A stretch of 64,000 bases of DNA from an uncultured Tropicimonas sp. (GTDB taxonomy: Bacteria > Pseudomonadota > Alphaproteobacteria > Rhodobacterales > Rhodobacteraceae), in the NCBI GenBank assembly GCA_947497945.1, contig CANMIP010000018.1, forward strand, positions 1-64,000, in the 5' to 3' direction. The translations under genes were made by a program, and so were the position numbers. Under the pieces are notes generated by a model. That model searched no databases. It was given only the letters and a program-made list of their open reading frames with translations, and was not told where the DNA came from. Below are positions 25,381-33,508 of the stretch, piece after piece. Every line of letters begins with the position of its first letter. The stretch's first letter is position 1.

Positions 25381-27459
25381 CTACTCATGCACCAGGTTGA
25401 AATCGAGCAGCCCGTATTGCGCGATCCAGTTCTCGGCGGTCCGCTCGCCTTCTGCGATCTGCCGCGGGCTCATGCGCGCGCGCAGTTCTTCCAGCCTCTT
25501 GTTGGCCTCGGCGCTGTCCTCGAGCGAGTCCTTGGTGTCGCGCAAAATGCCGGCTTCCCGGGCAATGACGTAATTGGCAAGCGCCTGCGGCAGGTCCGCA
25601 TCCTCCATCTGCAGAACATCGCCCAGGTACATATAGGCGCCGAGATAATTCCTCTGGGCGGAAAGCCGGAAGAAGGCGGCCGCCTGGGAGAGATCCTTCT
25701 CGACGCCCCATCCTTTCAGGAAGGCGCGCCCGAGATGGAAGGCCGCATAGGGGTTGCCGGCTTCGCTGGCGCGGCTGAGCCAGTTGATGCCGATATCCGT
25801 GTCGGTTTCGACCCCATGCCCACGCATATAGGCCATGGCGATGTTGTTCATTGCGTCCGAACTGCCGAGCGCCGCGGCCTTCTTGTAATACTCCATGGCG
25901 CGCCCGTGATCCTGCGGGACGCCCTGACCACGACGATACATGTCGCCGAGGGCCGTGATGGCCGAATCGAGGCCGGTCTGGGCGGCAATCTCCATCCACC
26001 GCCGCGCCTCGTTATGGGATTGCGGCACCCCCCAGCCTTCCCGGTAATAGATGCCCAGTGCCAACCGCATGGACGGCGCCCCCATCAAGGCGCCGCGCTG
26101 GGTCATGCGTGCGGAATGCTCGATATTCTTCTCAACCCCGAGCCCGAAACGATAAAGCTCGGCGAGACCGCCATAAGCAAGCGGATTGCCGAGCGAGGCG
26201 GCCTTCTCCAGGTATTCCCGCGATTCCTCGAAGCGCAAGTCGAGCCGAAGGACCCGAGCGAGAAGCCCGTTCAGACGCGGGTTCTCGGGGTCATGGGCGA
26301 CAGCCTCGACGCAGGTGCGCAGGGCCGCGCGCGTGTTGACGAGATCATGCGGCACCGGGTGCGCAAGCGACAGGCCACCGCCGATTCCGGTGGCGAGAAT
26401 ATCGCATTCCGTGATGATCGCGCCGAGACCGCCGGGGACTTCGGGATTGGCCTCCGGAACACCGAGATCCATGAGCGGAAAGTTCGGCGCGCCCTCGGCG
26501 TTGATCAACCGCAACTGGCGCCGCGCCGCATCGGCCAGTTCGTCTGCCGGGAACAACTCGGCGAACAGCTCGAAATCCCGTGGATCGGCGGATCGCGAAA
26601 TGGTTCTCCAATGGACGCCGGCGAGCGATGTATCTGCTTCGAGCAGCGCTGCGAGGCTTTCGTCGATTTCGGCTGCGCGCCGCGGCTGGATGACAATCTG
26701 GTCCTTGGAGTTGTCGACGAACCACGGCGTCTGGGCCCCGCGCGTCGCGTAGCGGACGCGGGCACGGACGAGGCGCAGAACGTCCCGGATATCCTGCTCG
26801 GGGCCTTCCAGCGCCGAGGCCAGGGCCGCGGAATAGGGGCTGTTTGCGCCGACACCGTCGAGCGCCACGGCGCCGGGCGCGGTCGAATAGGCAATGATCG
26901 TGTTGGACGGCGCATCGACAAGGGCAAGGCCGGTGCCGAAGGCTTCCTGGTCAGGGAAAGGCGAGTTGCGGCAGGAATCCAGGATGGCCACGAGGTTGCG
27001 TGTGCCGGACTGCCCGAGTTCCTGGATCATCCTGTTGATCGAGATCCCCTGCGTCTTGAGAAAATCCTCGGTGCCGGGGTCGATATCGGAGGGCAGCGCG
27101 TAGTTCACGCCTCCAAGCTGCAGTCCATGTCCGGCAAAGAAGAACACGCCCAGATCGGCGTCGGCATATTCGGCCGAAACATCCGCAATCATGCTCTCGA
27201 CGGCGTCTTTCGAAGCGTTTTCAAGGTAGTGGACCTCGAATCCCATATTGTTGAGCGACGCCGAAATGGTCCGGGCGTCATTCACGGTGTTGTCGAGATC
27301 CGGGATCGCATCGTTACTGTATTGCGACACGCCGAGGACAATTGCCCATCGCCGCTCGGCATTGGCAATGCCGCACTGGAGGAGGACGAGGAACATGACC
27401 AGTGCCACAGTCGCGAAAAATCGCAGACGCAGATGTTTGAAATCGATGGAACCAGGCAT
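25381..27459 (-). CDS. secreted caspase-like peptidase (C14 family) with Sel1 repeats
   Basis: 692 aa. A signal peptide at residues 10-34 ends IANA. The caspase/metacaspase domain covers about 35-250: RWAIVLGVSQYSNDAIPDL, then the catalytic His111 in VFFFAGHG and Cys163 in VAILDSCRNSPF. From about 400 onwards there are at least six Sel1-type repeats, e.g. AYGGLAELYRFGLGVEKNIE and AITALGDMYRRGQGVPQDHG. Family knowledge indicates an Arg/Lys-directed cysteine peptidase or a signalling protease, here exported to the periplasm. AGGGAG precedes the ATG. It heads the operon with the GT/Sel1 gene. Confidence 0.88.
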   Translation of the reverse strand: MPGSIDFKHLRLRFFATVALVMFLVLLQCGIANAERRWAIVLGVSQYSNDAIPDLDNTVNDARTISASLNNMGFEVHYLENASKDAVESMIADVSAEYADADLGVFFFAGHGLQLGGVNYALPSDIDPGTEDFLKTQGISINRMIQELGQSGTRNLVAILDSCRNSPFPDQEAFGTGLALVDAPSNTIIAYSTAPGAVALDGVGANSPYSAALASALEGPEQDIRDVLRLVRARVRYATRGAQTPWFVDNSKDQIVIQPRRAAEIDESLAALLEADTSLAGVHWRTISRSADPRDFELFAELFPADELADAARRQLRLINAEGAPNFPLMDLGVPEANPEVPGGLGAIITECDILATGIGGGLSLAHPVPHDLVNTRAALRTCVEAVAHDPENPRLNGLLARVLRLDLRFEESREYLEKAASLGNPLAYGGLAELYRFGLGVEKNIEHSARMTQRGALMGAPSMRLALGIYYREGWGVPQSHNEARRWMEIAAQTGLDSAITALGDMYRRGQGVPQDHGRAMEYYKKAAALGSSDAMNNIAMAYMRGHGVETDTDIGINWLSRASEAGNPYAAFHLGRAFLKGWGVEKDLSQAAAFFRLSAQRNYLGAYMYLGDVLQMEDADLPQALANYVIAREAGILRDTKDSLEDSAEANKRLEELRARMSPRQIAEGERTAENWIAQYGLLDFNLVHE

Positions 27460-27632
27460 TACGGACTCCCTGCAGTGAAGCGTGGATCAACCAGACCATG
27501 TTACGACACTGCCCTGTATCGGCCTAGAGCGAAGCGTCCGATGGAGCGCGGTCGTCATTGCCTGCGCGGAACCTCTCCCCTAACCTGTCCGTCGGCTTCG
27601 TCGATCAAACCGGCTCTCGAGGTGCACTGCGC

Positions 27633-28598
27633 ATGACCGAATCTCTCGCGTCCGGAACGGAGGCAGTGGCGCTCTGCCATGAGCGTCCGCAGCACGCGCG
27701 CACGGTCCTGGTCGACTGGATGCTCGGGAACGCCTGCAGCTTTGCCTGCAGCTATTGCCCCTCTGCGCTGCATGACGGCTCGATCGCATGGCAGAAGACC
27801 GAGGATGTCCTCGCCTTTTTCGACCACATGCACCGACATTATGTCGAACGTCTTGGCCGACGCCTGTGGCTGCAGTTCACCGGGGGGGAACCGACGATGC
27901 ATCCGGGCATTGTCGAGGTCCTCGATCGGGCCGCCGAGCGCGGATTTCAAACCAGCCTGATCAGCAATGCCTCTCGAACACCGCGCTTCTGGCACCGGGT
28001 GCGGGACAGGTTGAGCAGCGTCATCCTCACCTATCACGACGAGTTCGTCGACCATGAGCATTTCCTCAAGGTGCTGGAGATCGTCGCCGGCGCGATGCCG
28101 GTCCATGTCAATGTCACGATGCATCCGGAGCGTTTCGAACAGATCTTCGAAAAGGCGCAGGACATCGCTCGGGTGGCGCCGGAGAGCAGCCTGTCCCTCA
28201 AGCCGCTCCGGGTCGGCTTTGGCAATGAGCTCTACAGCTACTCGGAAGAGCAACGAGATCTGCTGGAAACACGGCTTACCTCACCGGGCGGGCTAGCCGA
28301 TGCGATCCCGCGGTCGGTCATGCGCCTGACACGACGGGACGGCAGCAACGAAATGTTCAGAGCGAATTCGCTCATCCTGCAAGATCTGAACCGTTGGGAG
28401 GGCTGGCGTTGTCAGATCGGGCTGGAATGCCTGCGCATCAAGGCAGATGGCCGCATCAATCGGGCGGTTTGCGGTGTCGGCGGAGAGATCGGACATCTGG
28501 GGCACTCGCCGGAACTGCCGATGGAGCCGACGACATGCACCCGCACCCATTGCAGTTGCCTGACCGATATATTGACCACGAAGTTTCGGGACATGTGA
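27633..28598 (+). CDS. radical SAM protein with C-terminal cysteine cluster
   Basis: 321 aa from the ATG at 27633 (the frame also opens at 27558). Radical SAM triad CSFACSYC is at Cys35, 39 and 42, followed by the GGEP motif in LQFTGGEPTMHPG. The C-terminus has Cys-rich CTRTHCSCLTD plus WRCQIGLECLRI, suggesting auxiliary Fe-S binding as in SPASM or twitch domains. Divergent from the caspase operon with 170 bp between. Role likely peptide or protein modification; target unknown. Confidence 0.82.
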   Translation: MTESLASGTEAVALCHERPQHARTVLVDWMLGNACSFACSYCPSALHDGSIAWQKTEDVLAFFDHMHRHYVERLGRRLWLQFTGGEPTMHPGIVEVLDRAAERGFQTSLISNASRTPRFWHRVRDRLSSVILTYHDEFVDHEHFLKVLEIVAGAMPVHVNVTMHPERFEQIFEKAQDIARVAPESSLSLKPLRVGFGNELYSYSEEQRDLLETRLTSPGGLADAIPRSVMRLTRRDGSNEMFRANSLILQDLNRWEGWRCQIGLECLRIKADGRINRAVCGVGGEIGHLGHSPELPMEPTTCTRTHCSCLTDILTTKFRDM

Positions 28599-28645
28599 TC
28601 CGCAACCGGTGCGATTGTCTTGTCGGAACAACGAGACTTGTGGAG

Positions 28646-28815
28646 GGGCAGGGCGCTCACGGGGCGATCGGGCGTGATCCATCCACGCCTCGGTCTTCAA
28701 CCATTCCCGCTCGGAGCGCGGTCTCTCTTCCAGAGCGACCTTCCGGAAGACCCGCGCCGCTGTTCCCGCCGAGTGGCGCCAACTCCGCACTGCTTGAGGG
28801 ACAGCCATCCTGGCC
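28646..28815 (+). mobile_element. short IS6 derivative (MITE-like) with both ends and internal deletion
   Basis: About 170 bp. It begins GGGCAGGGCGCTCAC, like IS6 left ends here, and continues directly with the last about 110 bp of the IS6 transposase gene (TCGGAGCGCGGTCTCTCTTC region) and the right end ACAGCCATCCTGG. The central 580 bp are missing. The rest of the 396-bp gap (28599-28645 and 28816-28994) shows nothing recognisable except the upstream region of the Crp/Fnr gene. Confidence 0.65.
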
Positions 28816-28994
28816 TTGTGGAGACGGGTTCAAATGCGTCTGCCGGCAACTCCATCCGCTTTTTTGTCTGACGGTGCCGTTTTCCGAACAGTGACCTCGG
28901 CGGATGCTTGAATTCTGCCCCACACCAAGAGCCTGAAAGGCCGAAACCGAAGATTTCCGTTTAGCCTCGACGCAGTCTCTCCTACCCTCCGGGA

Positions 28995-29648
28995 ATGACT
29001 GAATCACAACAAGAAATCCAAGCCGACGAAACCGAGACGCTCCTAGCTCTCCTGGCAAACGACCTGGTGGCGGTCCAACTGGCTGCCGGCAAGTTGTTGT
29101 TCGAACAGGGCGACTTCGGCGAAAGGCTCTTCGTGCTCGATGCAGGAGAGCTGGAAGTCAGCGTTCTGTCCGCGTCGGGGCGGAAACTCTCCCTGGACCG
29201 TCTGCAGCCCGGAAGCGTGTTCGGAGAGATCGCGATCTTCGATCCGGGTCCAAGAACGGCACGAATAAAGGCATTGGTCCCGAGCCGGCTGCGTTACGTC
29301 CGGCGGTCGGACCTGTTGATGGCCTTGCCAGGCAACCCCGCCCTTGCCGATTGCCTGCTTCGCCTCGCCGGACGTCGGATGCGCTCGATGAGCCGTCAGC
29401 TCGAAGATCAGGTGTTCCTGCCACCGACCTCCAGGATTGCCGCCAAGGTCCTCTACCTCTCGGACGAAGATGGCGAGATTGTCATGTCGCAGGCACAACT
29501 GGCCGAATATGTCGGTGTGACCCGTGAACTTGTCTCACGGATCCTGAGCGATTGGCGCAGGGCCGGGGTCGTGGAACTGTCGCGAGGGCGTATTCGGGTG
29601 CTGGACCGGGCCGGCCTCACGGCAACACGAGATTCCGAAGCAATTTGA
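28995..29648 (+). CDS. Crp/Fnr-family transcriptional regulator
   Basis: 217 aa. The cyclic-nucleotide-binding domain spans about residues 20-115 and has the phosphate-binding-cassette-like segment GSVFGEIAIFDPGPRTARI, with GE and R-TA in cAMP-type positions. The C-terminal winged helix includes MSQAQLAEYVGVTRELVSRI, the recognition helix of the Crp class. No Fnr-type cysteine cluster is present. A perfect TGTGA-N6-TCACA site lies 16 bp past its stop, ahead of the next gene. A class III cyclase is encoded 4 kb downstream, so cAMP control is likely. Confidence 0.9.
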   Translation: MTESQQEIQADETETLLALLANDLVAVQLAAGKLLFEQGDFGERLFVLDAGELEVSVLSASGRKLSLDRLQPGSVFGEIAIFDPGPRTARIKALVPSRLRYVRRSDLLMALPGNPALADCLLRLAGRRMRSMSRQLEDQVFLPPTSRIAAKVLYLSDEDGEIVMSQAQLAEYVGVTRELVSRILSDWRRAGVVELSRGRIRVLDRAGLTATRDSEAI

Positions 29649-29663
29649 ACTTTCTTAACGTTG

Positions 29664-29679
29664 TGTGAACAGCTTCACA
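29664..29679. promoter_or_regulatory. perfect CRP-type binding palindrome
   Basis: TGTGA-ACAGCT-TCACA, identical in both half-sites to the CRP consensus TGTGA-N6-TCACA. It lies between the Crp/Fnr-family gene and the DUF1127-like gene, 74 bp upstream of the latter's ATG, a position suited to activation. Confidence 0.7.
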
Positions 29680-29752
29680 GAACGTCTCGGTGCATTGTGG
29701 CATTCCTGATGCATGGCCAGCGATGGCCGGTCATTCAACAGGAGGACGCGCC

Positions 29753-29983
29753 ATGATGAACCGCCAGACGACATCTGCCCATACCGTCAGAATGCCAACG
29801 TTTGCAGAGGCCTTCGGCGCGTTCCTCTCTCTTCTTCCCAACCCGGTGAACTATCTGCAGGCCTACCAGAACATGCGCCGGTTCCGGTCCATGGACCGGG
29901 ACTACCTGCTCGAAGCCGGACTGTCCCAGTCGGATATCGACAATATGTGTTTCGACGATTTCCTGAAGCAGTCCCGGCGATGA
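29753..29983 (+). CDS. DUF1127-like small protein
   Basis: 76 aa. GGAGGA lies 6 bp before tandem ATGs (29753 and 29756). The C-terminal half, AYQNMRRFRSMDRDYLLEAG followed by LSQSDIDNM, resembles the DUF1127 pattern (arginine-rich helix, then L-x-D-x2-L-x-x-x-G-L-x-x-x-D-I). DUF1127 proteins in alphaproteobacteria act in RNA turnover and stress adaptation, and in Rhodobacter one is co-transcribed with sRNAs bearing a CTCCTCCC motif; such a motif follows this gene. Likely controlled by the CRP-type site upstream. Confidence 0.65.
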   Translation: MMNRQTTSAHTVRMPTFAEAFGAFLSLLPNPVNYLQAYQNMRRFRSMDRDYLLEAGLSQSDIDNMCFDDFLKQSRR

Positions 29984-29988
29984 TCGCC

Positions 29989-30135
29989 TAGGCTCCTCCC
30001 GGAGGCCTTCTTCGCCGAGGGCTGTGAACGGAAAACCAAGTTTCCCCCCTTTCTTTTAGCATGTCCAGTTTTTCCAATATCCATCACATGGGGGTTGCGC
30101 TGCGCGTTGTGGTTGACGCGCAGCGCATTTTTTTT
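29989..30135 (+). ncRNA. candidate sRNA or regulatory 3' UTR with CTCCTCCC motif
   Basis: Directly after the DUF1127-like gene is CTCCTCCC (29993-30000) inside an imperfect hairpin (GGCTCCTCCCGGAGGCC). A pyrimidine-rich stretch follows and then a strong intrinsic terminator. This layout resembles the CCUCCUCCC-type stress sRNAs found behind DUF1127 genes in Rhodobacter. It is an inference from layout; no transcript evidence is available. The rest of the 366-bp gap up to 30349 holds nothing recognisable. Confidence 0.35.
30096..30135 (+). terminator. strong intrinsic terminator
   Basis: Perfect 11-bp stem TGCGCTGCGCG / CGCGCAGCGCA with a 10-nt loop, followed by eight T residues (30128-30135). 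Orientation serves plus-strand transcription from the DUF1127-like gene or a downstream sRNA. Confidence 0.92.
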
Positions 30136-30349
30136 CTTTGAACACTGGTGTTTTCGTCCTGCTTGTACGCCTGTGCGACCAGGACCCGTGCTTGTGCTGT
30201 CGGGCCAGGTCGAACGCGTTCTGCAAGGACAGGATCGTTGTCCCTCAAGCCGCGCCGAGCTTCCGTAGCGCAGCACTTTCGGACCGATGAAGAGCCCGAT
30301 CTGACCTGTCCGGCAGGCGAGCGGTGCCTTGTTTGCCGGTCGGATCGGA

Positions 30350-32260
30350 TCAGGCGGGCGGACGATCCGCATTGGAAGCGCGCTGCTCCGCGACCTTGCG
30401 CAGCTCGGTGTCGATCCGTGCCAGCAGATCGAAATCCTGTTCCAGTAGATCCCGCCGGGTCGGGTAGTAGCGAATGTCGGGGACCACACCGGATTCCTCG
30501 ATCGGCATACCCGAGAGATCGCCGAGCCGGGTGCATCTGCGAACGGCGATGTTCACATTTGCCCCGCCGGGCAGCGGGTCGAAGCGGCGTTCCGGCGCCG
30601 AGGATTGGGAATGCTTCATGATCGACTTGTAGGGCCAGACATTGGCACCGCCACCGCCGGTGCTCGCATCGACGCCGAGGATCGGGCCGATGCCGTGATC
30701 CTGGAAACTGGCGGCGAAGATATCGCCCGAACTGTAGGTCACCGCGTTGGTGATCAGGAGCACCGGGCCCTTGTAGACCTGTCCCTCCTTGTTGATCCGG
30801 TCCGCCCGCGACACGGGGCCGAAGCGCGAGAACATGCTGCCGATGGCCGCGGAGGGGCGGACGCGCTCATACCATCCTTTCACATCCAGCTTTCGATACC
30901 CGCCCTGCGGCTGCACGAGGTCCTCGACGACATCATTGGCGAGGAACTGGAACTGCATCGGCTGAATGGGCCTGTCGGTCAGGGTCTGCAGGATCATCTC
31001 GGCCGTCTTGATCTCGCCACCGGGATTGGAGCGGATGTCGATGGCCAACCCGGTTTCCGGCATCTGCTTGAGCAGTTTGACGAAACAGTCCCGATAATAG
31101 ACATCGTCGTTCCAGCCGAAATGCACCAGCCGCACCAAGCCGAAATCATAGTCTGGCCGGCGCTTGTCGAGCTTCACTTTCCATGCCCGGAAACAGCCGA
31201 AGGGATCCTTTTTCGGGTCGATCTCCAGCCGTTCCATCAGGACATTGCCAAAGGACACGCCATCCCTGTATCGACTGGGAAAGAGGCTCTGCCGGGCGGT
31301 CTTCTCGATCCGGGACCGGTTATCCTGCGAGGAGCTGGAACGGTCATCGCGCTTGAAGTGATCGAGCATGTTCCACAGCCCCTGGATCGAGGCGTTCCGG
31401 TCTCCGGGTTGATAGATCACGTTCCAGCCGAAACGGATCTCGCGCACCCTGTCGGGATCGTCGGGGGACCGGTAGCTGACGGTGACCACGTATTCCTCGG
31501 GCGGCAGCGAGCCGCCGAGCCAGCGGACGGTCATCAGGCGCATCCCGATGGCCAGTTCCGAGGCCGGGTTGGAGGCCTGCTCGGATTGGCCTATGCGGCG
31601 CGCGACGAGGTCGATCGGCGTTCCGTTCCAGCTCAGGATTTCGGCGCCCGGCTTGAAATGGGCGTGGTCGGGAAACCCGTCGAACAGGGAGGTCAGAATG
31701 AATTTCGGGTGCGGGTCCACATCCGGCAGGGGATCGGCCAACTGCGTGCCATCTTCGCCCACTTCATCGGGATCAGGCGGATCGTAGCAGATGCCCATGA
31801 GGAAGGGCAGAAAGGCGATCATGTTTGAATAGGGTTCGGGCAGGTTGTAGCTCGTATGCTGGTCCCGCAGGGACTTGAAGATCCGCATGATCCGCAGGTG
31901 AAAGGCGAGCGGGCCGTAATCTTCCGCCTCGCGCCGCAGCCGCCGCAGCGCCGCGACCGGGTCGAAGGCGTGTTTGGTGCGTTTCAACGGCAGGTGAACA
32001 TAGGTGTGTTCGAGCCCACGGATCAGCAGATCAACCAGCTTCTGCCGCTCCTGTGTGGACAGCGGCTCCTCTTCCTTGCAGCCAAGCGCCTCGTCCAGCG
32101 GAACCGTGTGACCGACCTTTCGCAGCATTTCCTCGAGGTCCGGAATGTCGACCGAGACGGTCTCCCGGTCGAGGAGGCCTGCCGTGGTGGCGGCTCGGTG
32201 TTTCTGACTGCCATCCCGGAAGCGCGACAGGATCTTGCGGTCACTGGCGGCCGAACTCAC
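30350..32260 (-). CDS. S41-family (tail-specific/CtpA-like) peptidase
   Basis: 636 aa. The GTG at 32260 overlaps the stop of the upstream gene as GTGA, so it is the likely start; an in-frame ATG at 32305 would overlap by 49 bp. The C-terminal S41 core is clear: GLAIDIRSNPGGEIKTAEMI and PVLLITNAVTYSSGDIFAAS, with the catalytic Ser in YSSGD. A central PDZ-like part includes FKPGAEILSWNGTPIDLVAR. No signal peptide is visible, which is unusual since most S41 proteases are periplasmic. Translationally coupled to a diiron-oxygenase-like protein, and divergent from a small peptide gene that could be its substrate. Confidence 0.85.
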   Translation of the reverse strand: MSSAASDRKILSRFRDGSQKHRAATTAGLLDRETVSVDIPDLEEMLRKVGHTVPLDEALGCKEEEPLSTQERQKLVDLLIRGLEHTYVHLPLKRTKHAFDPVAALRRLRREAEDYGPLAFHLRIMRIFKSLRDQHTSYNLPEPYSNMIAFLPFLMGICYDPPDPDEVGEDGTQLADPLPDVDPHPKFILTSLFDGFPDHAHFKPGAEILSWNGTPIDLVARRIGQSEQASNPASELAIGMRLMTVRWLGGSLPPEEYVVTVSYRSPDDPDRVREIRFGWNVIYQPGDRNASIQGLWNMLDHFKRDDRSSSSQDNRSRIEKTARQSLFPSRYRDGVSFGNVLMERLEIDPKKDPFGCFRAWKVKLDKRRPDYDFGLVRLVHFGWNDDVYYRDCFVKLLKQMPETGLAIDIRSNPGGEIKTAEMILQTLTDRPIQPMQFQFLANDVVEDLVQPQGGYRKLDVKGWYERVRPSAAIGSMFSRFGPVSRADRINKEGQVYKGPVLLITNAVTYSSGDIFAASFQDHGIGPILGVDASTGGGGANVWPYKSIMKHSQSSAPERRFDPLPGGANVNIAVRRCTRLGDLSGMPIEESGVVPDIRYYPTRRDLLEQDFDLLARIDTELRKVAEQRASNADRPPA

Positions 32261-32955
32261 GGCGACACCGGTTCGTAATCGCTCGGAGAGAGGCGACGGA
32301 CGCAATCCGCCAACGCGTTGGACGTATACAGGGCGCTGACACCAATCAGGCCGAGCTGGCGCGGCGTGATCGGCATCCCGTCCACGGCCTCGTCAAACTC
32401 CTTGATATGGTGCGGGTCGACCTCGCCGTGGAAGCGATAGGTCCGGAAGGCCTCCGCCTTCAGTCCCGATTCCTGCTCGAGCCGGTCACACAGTTCCATC
32501 GTCGGCGGATTGCCCTCGAGCACCGCGATACTGCCCAGCAGCATCACCGGGTGGAAATGATGCACCCAGTAATATTGCGCGCCCAGAAGGGCGGCAACAT
32601 CGGGCAGGGGCATCGTGTCGAGCACCGCCTCGCGGGAGAAGCCGGCGGCCTCAAGGTCGTTGAGGTGCCAGCTGGGGTGGGGCGCTTCCTCTTCCGCATG
32701 TTCTTGGAAATACTCCGCCAGCCGCGCGCAGAGCGGATCCTGATCGGCCAGTTCGGCGGCCCTGCGAGAGGCCGTTTCCATGAGCGGCGCGGTCGCCCGC
32801 ATGATCTGGTGAATGAGCACCATCATCGCAGGCATGACCTGGGGCAGGTCCGGCCGTTGCCAGAACTCGGAAAAGGCATGATGGGCCGCGCCGCCGCCGA
32901 TGGCGATCTTGGCGCGAATGATCTGGCTATTTGTCAAAGTTTGAGGTGCATTCAT
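32257..32955 (-). CDS. heme-oxygenase-like diiron protein (iron-containing redox enzyme family)
   Basis: 232 aa, all-helical. Candidate metal ligands lie in YFQEHAEEEAPHPSWHLNDL and YRFHGEVDPHHIKEFDEAVD, the H/E-rich pattern of heme-oxygenase-like diiron oxidases/oxygenases (HDO). These enzymes cleave or oxidise amino-acid or fatty-acid derived substrates using a di-iron cofactor. No substrate can be inferred. It starts an operon with the S41 protease and is divergent from the small peptide gene by 156 bp. Confidence 0.75.
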   Translation of the reverse strand: MNAPQTLTNSQIIRAKIAIGGGAAHHAFSEFWQRPDLPQVMPAMMVLIHQIMRATAPLMETASRRAAELADQDPLCARLAEYFQEHAEEEAPHPSWHLNDLEAAGFSREAVLDTMPLPDVAALLGAQYYWVHHFHPVMLLGSIAVLEGNPPTMELCDRLEQESGLKAEAFRTYRFHGEVDPHHIKEFDEAVDGMPITPRQLGLIGVSALYTSNALADCVRRLSPSDYEPVSP

Positions 32956-33111
32956 TGTCCTGTTCCCGCGTTGTCCTGCATCCGTTCATGTTGACTTTGA
33001 AAGTGCCCCATGGGCAACCATTTGTTGACACGAGAAAAACTTCTGCTGAGAGTGTCCTCACTTGCACAAGCGCAACAGGACAAACGAAAGATCACAGGGA
33101 GGACACCAGAA

Positions 33112-33306
33112 GTGGCCCAAACGAATATCGACAAGCTCATTGAAGCGGGCGCCATCAACAGCGCCGCCGACATTGACCCCGAACACCGCGAGATCCTGAA
33201 CGCCTTTACCGCCGAAGAGATCAATGCCGTGATCAAGTTGCAGCGGGATATCATTGGCGTGCCGCTTGCGTCGAATCCGGGTTCCACCGGGGGTGCCGTG
33301 CTCTAG
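33112..33306 (+). CDS. small peptide, possible RiPP-like precursor
   Basis: 64 aa from the GTG at 33112, which has GGGAGG 10 bp upstream; a longer frame begins at ATG 33010. The first about 48 residues are charged and helical (SAADIDPEHREILNAF, FTAEEINAVIKLQRDI), like many leader peptides. They are followed by a short Gly/Ser/Pro tail, GVPLASNPGSTGGAVL. There is no Cys. It is divergent from the diiron-oxygenase and S41-protease genes. Precursor status is inferred from size, composition and neighbours only. A GC-rich hairpin (CGCGCGGG / CCCGCGCG, 33351-33376) lies downstream. Confidence 0.55.
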   Translation: MAQTNIDKLIEAGAINSAADIDPEHREILNAFTAEEINAVIKLQRDIIGVPLASNPGSTGGAVL

Positions 33307-33508
33307 GCCTGATACGTTCACCGGGCGGAATTCGCCCTTCAAGACATCTGCGCGCGGGGGCAACCACACCCGCGCGCCTGTTGGTCCCAGTTTCCAAGGT
33401 ATCTTTAAAAAATGTCGGCGACAGGCCGACCCCGCGAGCCCCATATTGGGGGCGAACGCGCGGGGCGCTGTCGCTATTGCTCGCAGACCTGGCGAGAAGG
33501 GAAGATGA

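Noticed and set aside
25288..27636. A 782-codon plus-strand frame opposite the caspase gene
   Set aside because: No domain or start signal; the minus strand encodes a signal peptide, catalytic His/Cys and Sel1 repeats.
32956..33111. Possible CRP-type site upstream of the peptide gene and the HDO operon
   Set aside because: Only partial half-sites (TCACTTGC, TTGACA) are present, with wrong spacing; not reported.
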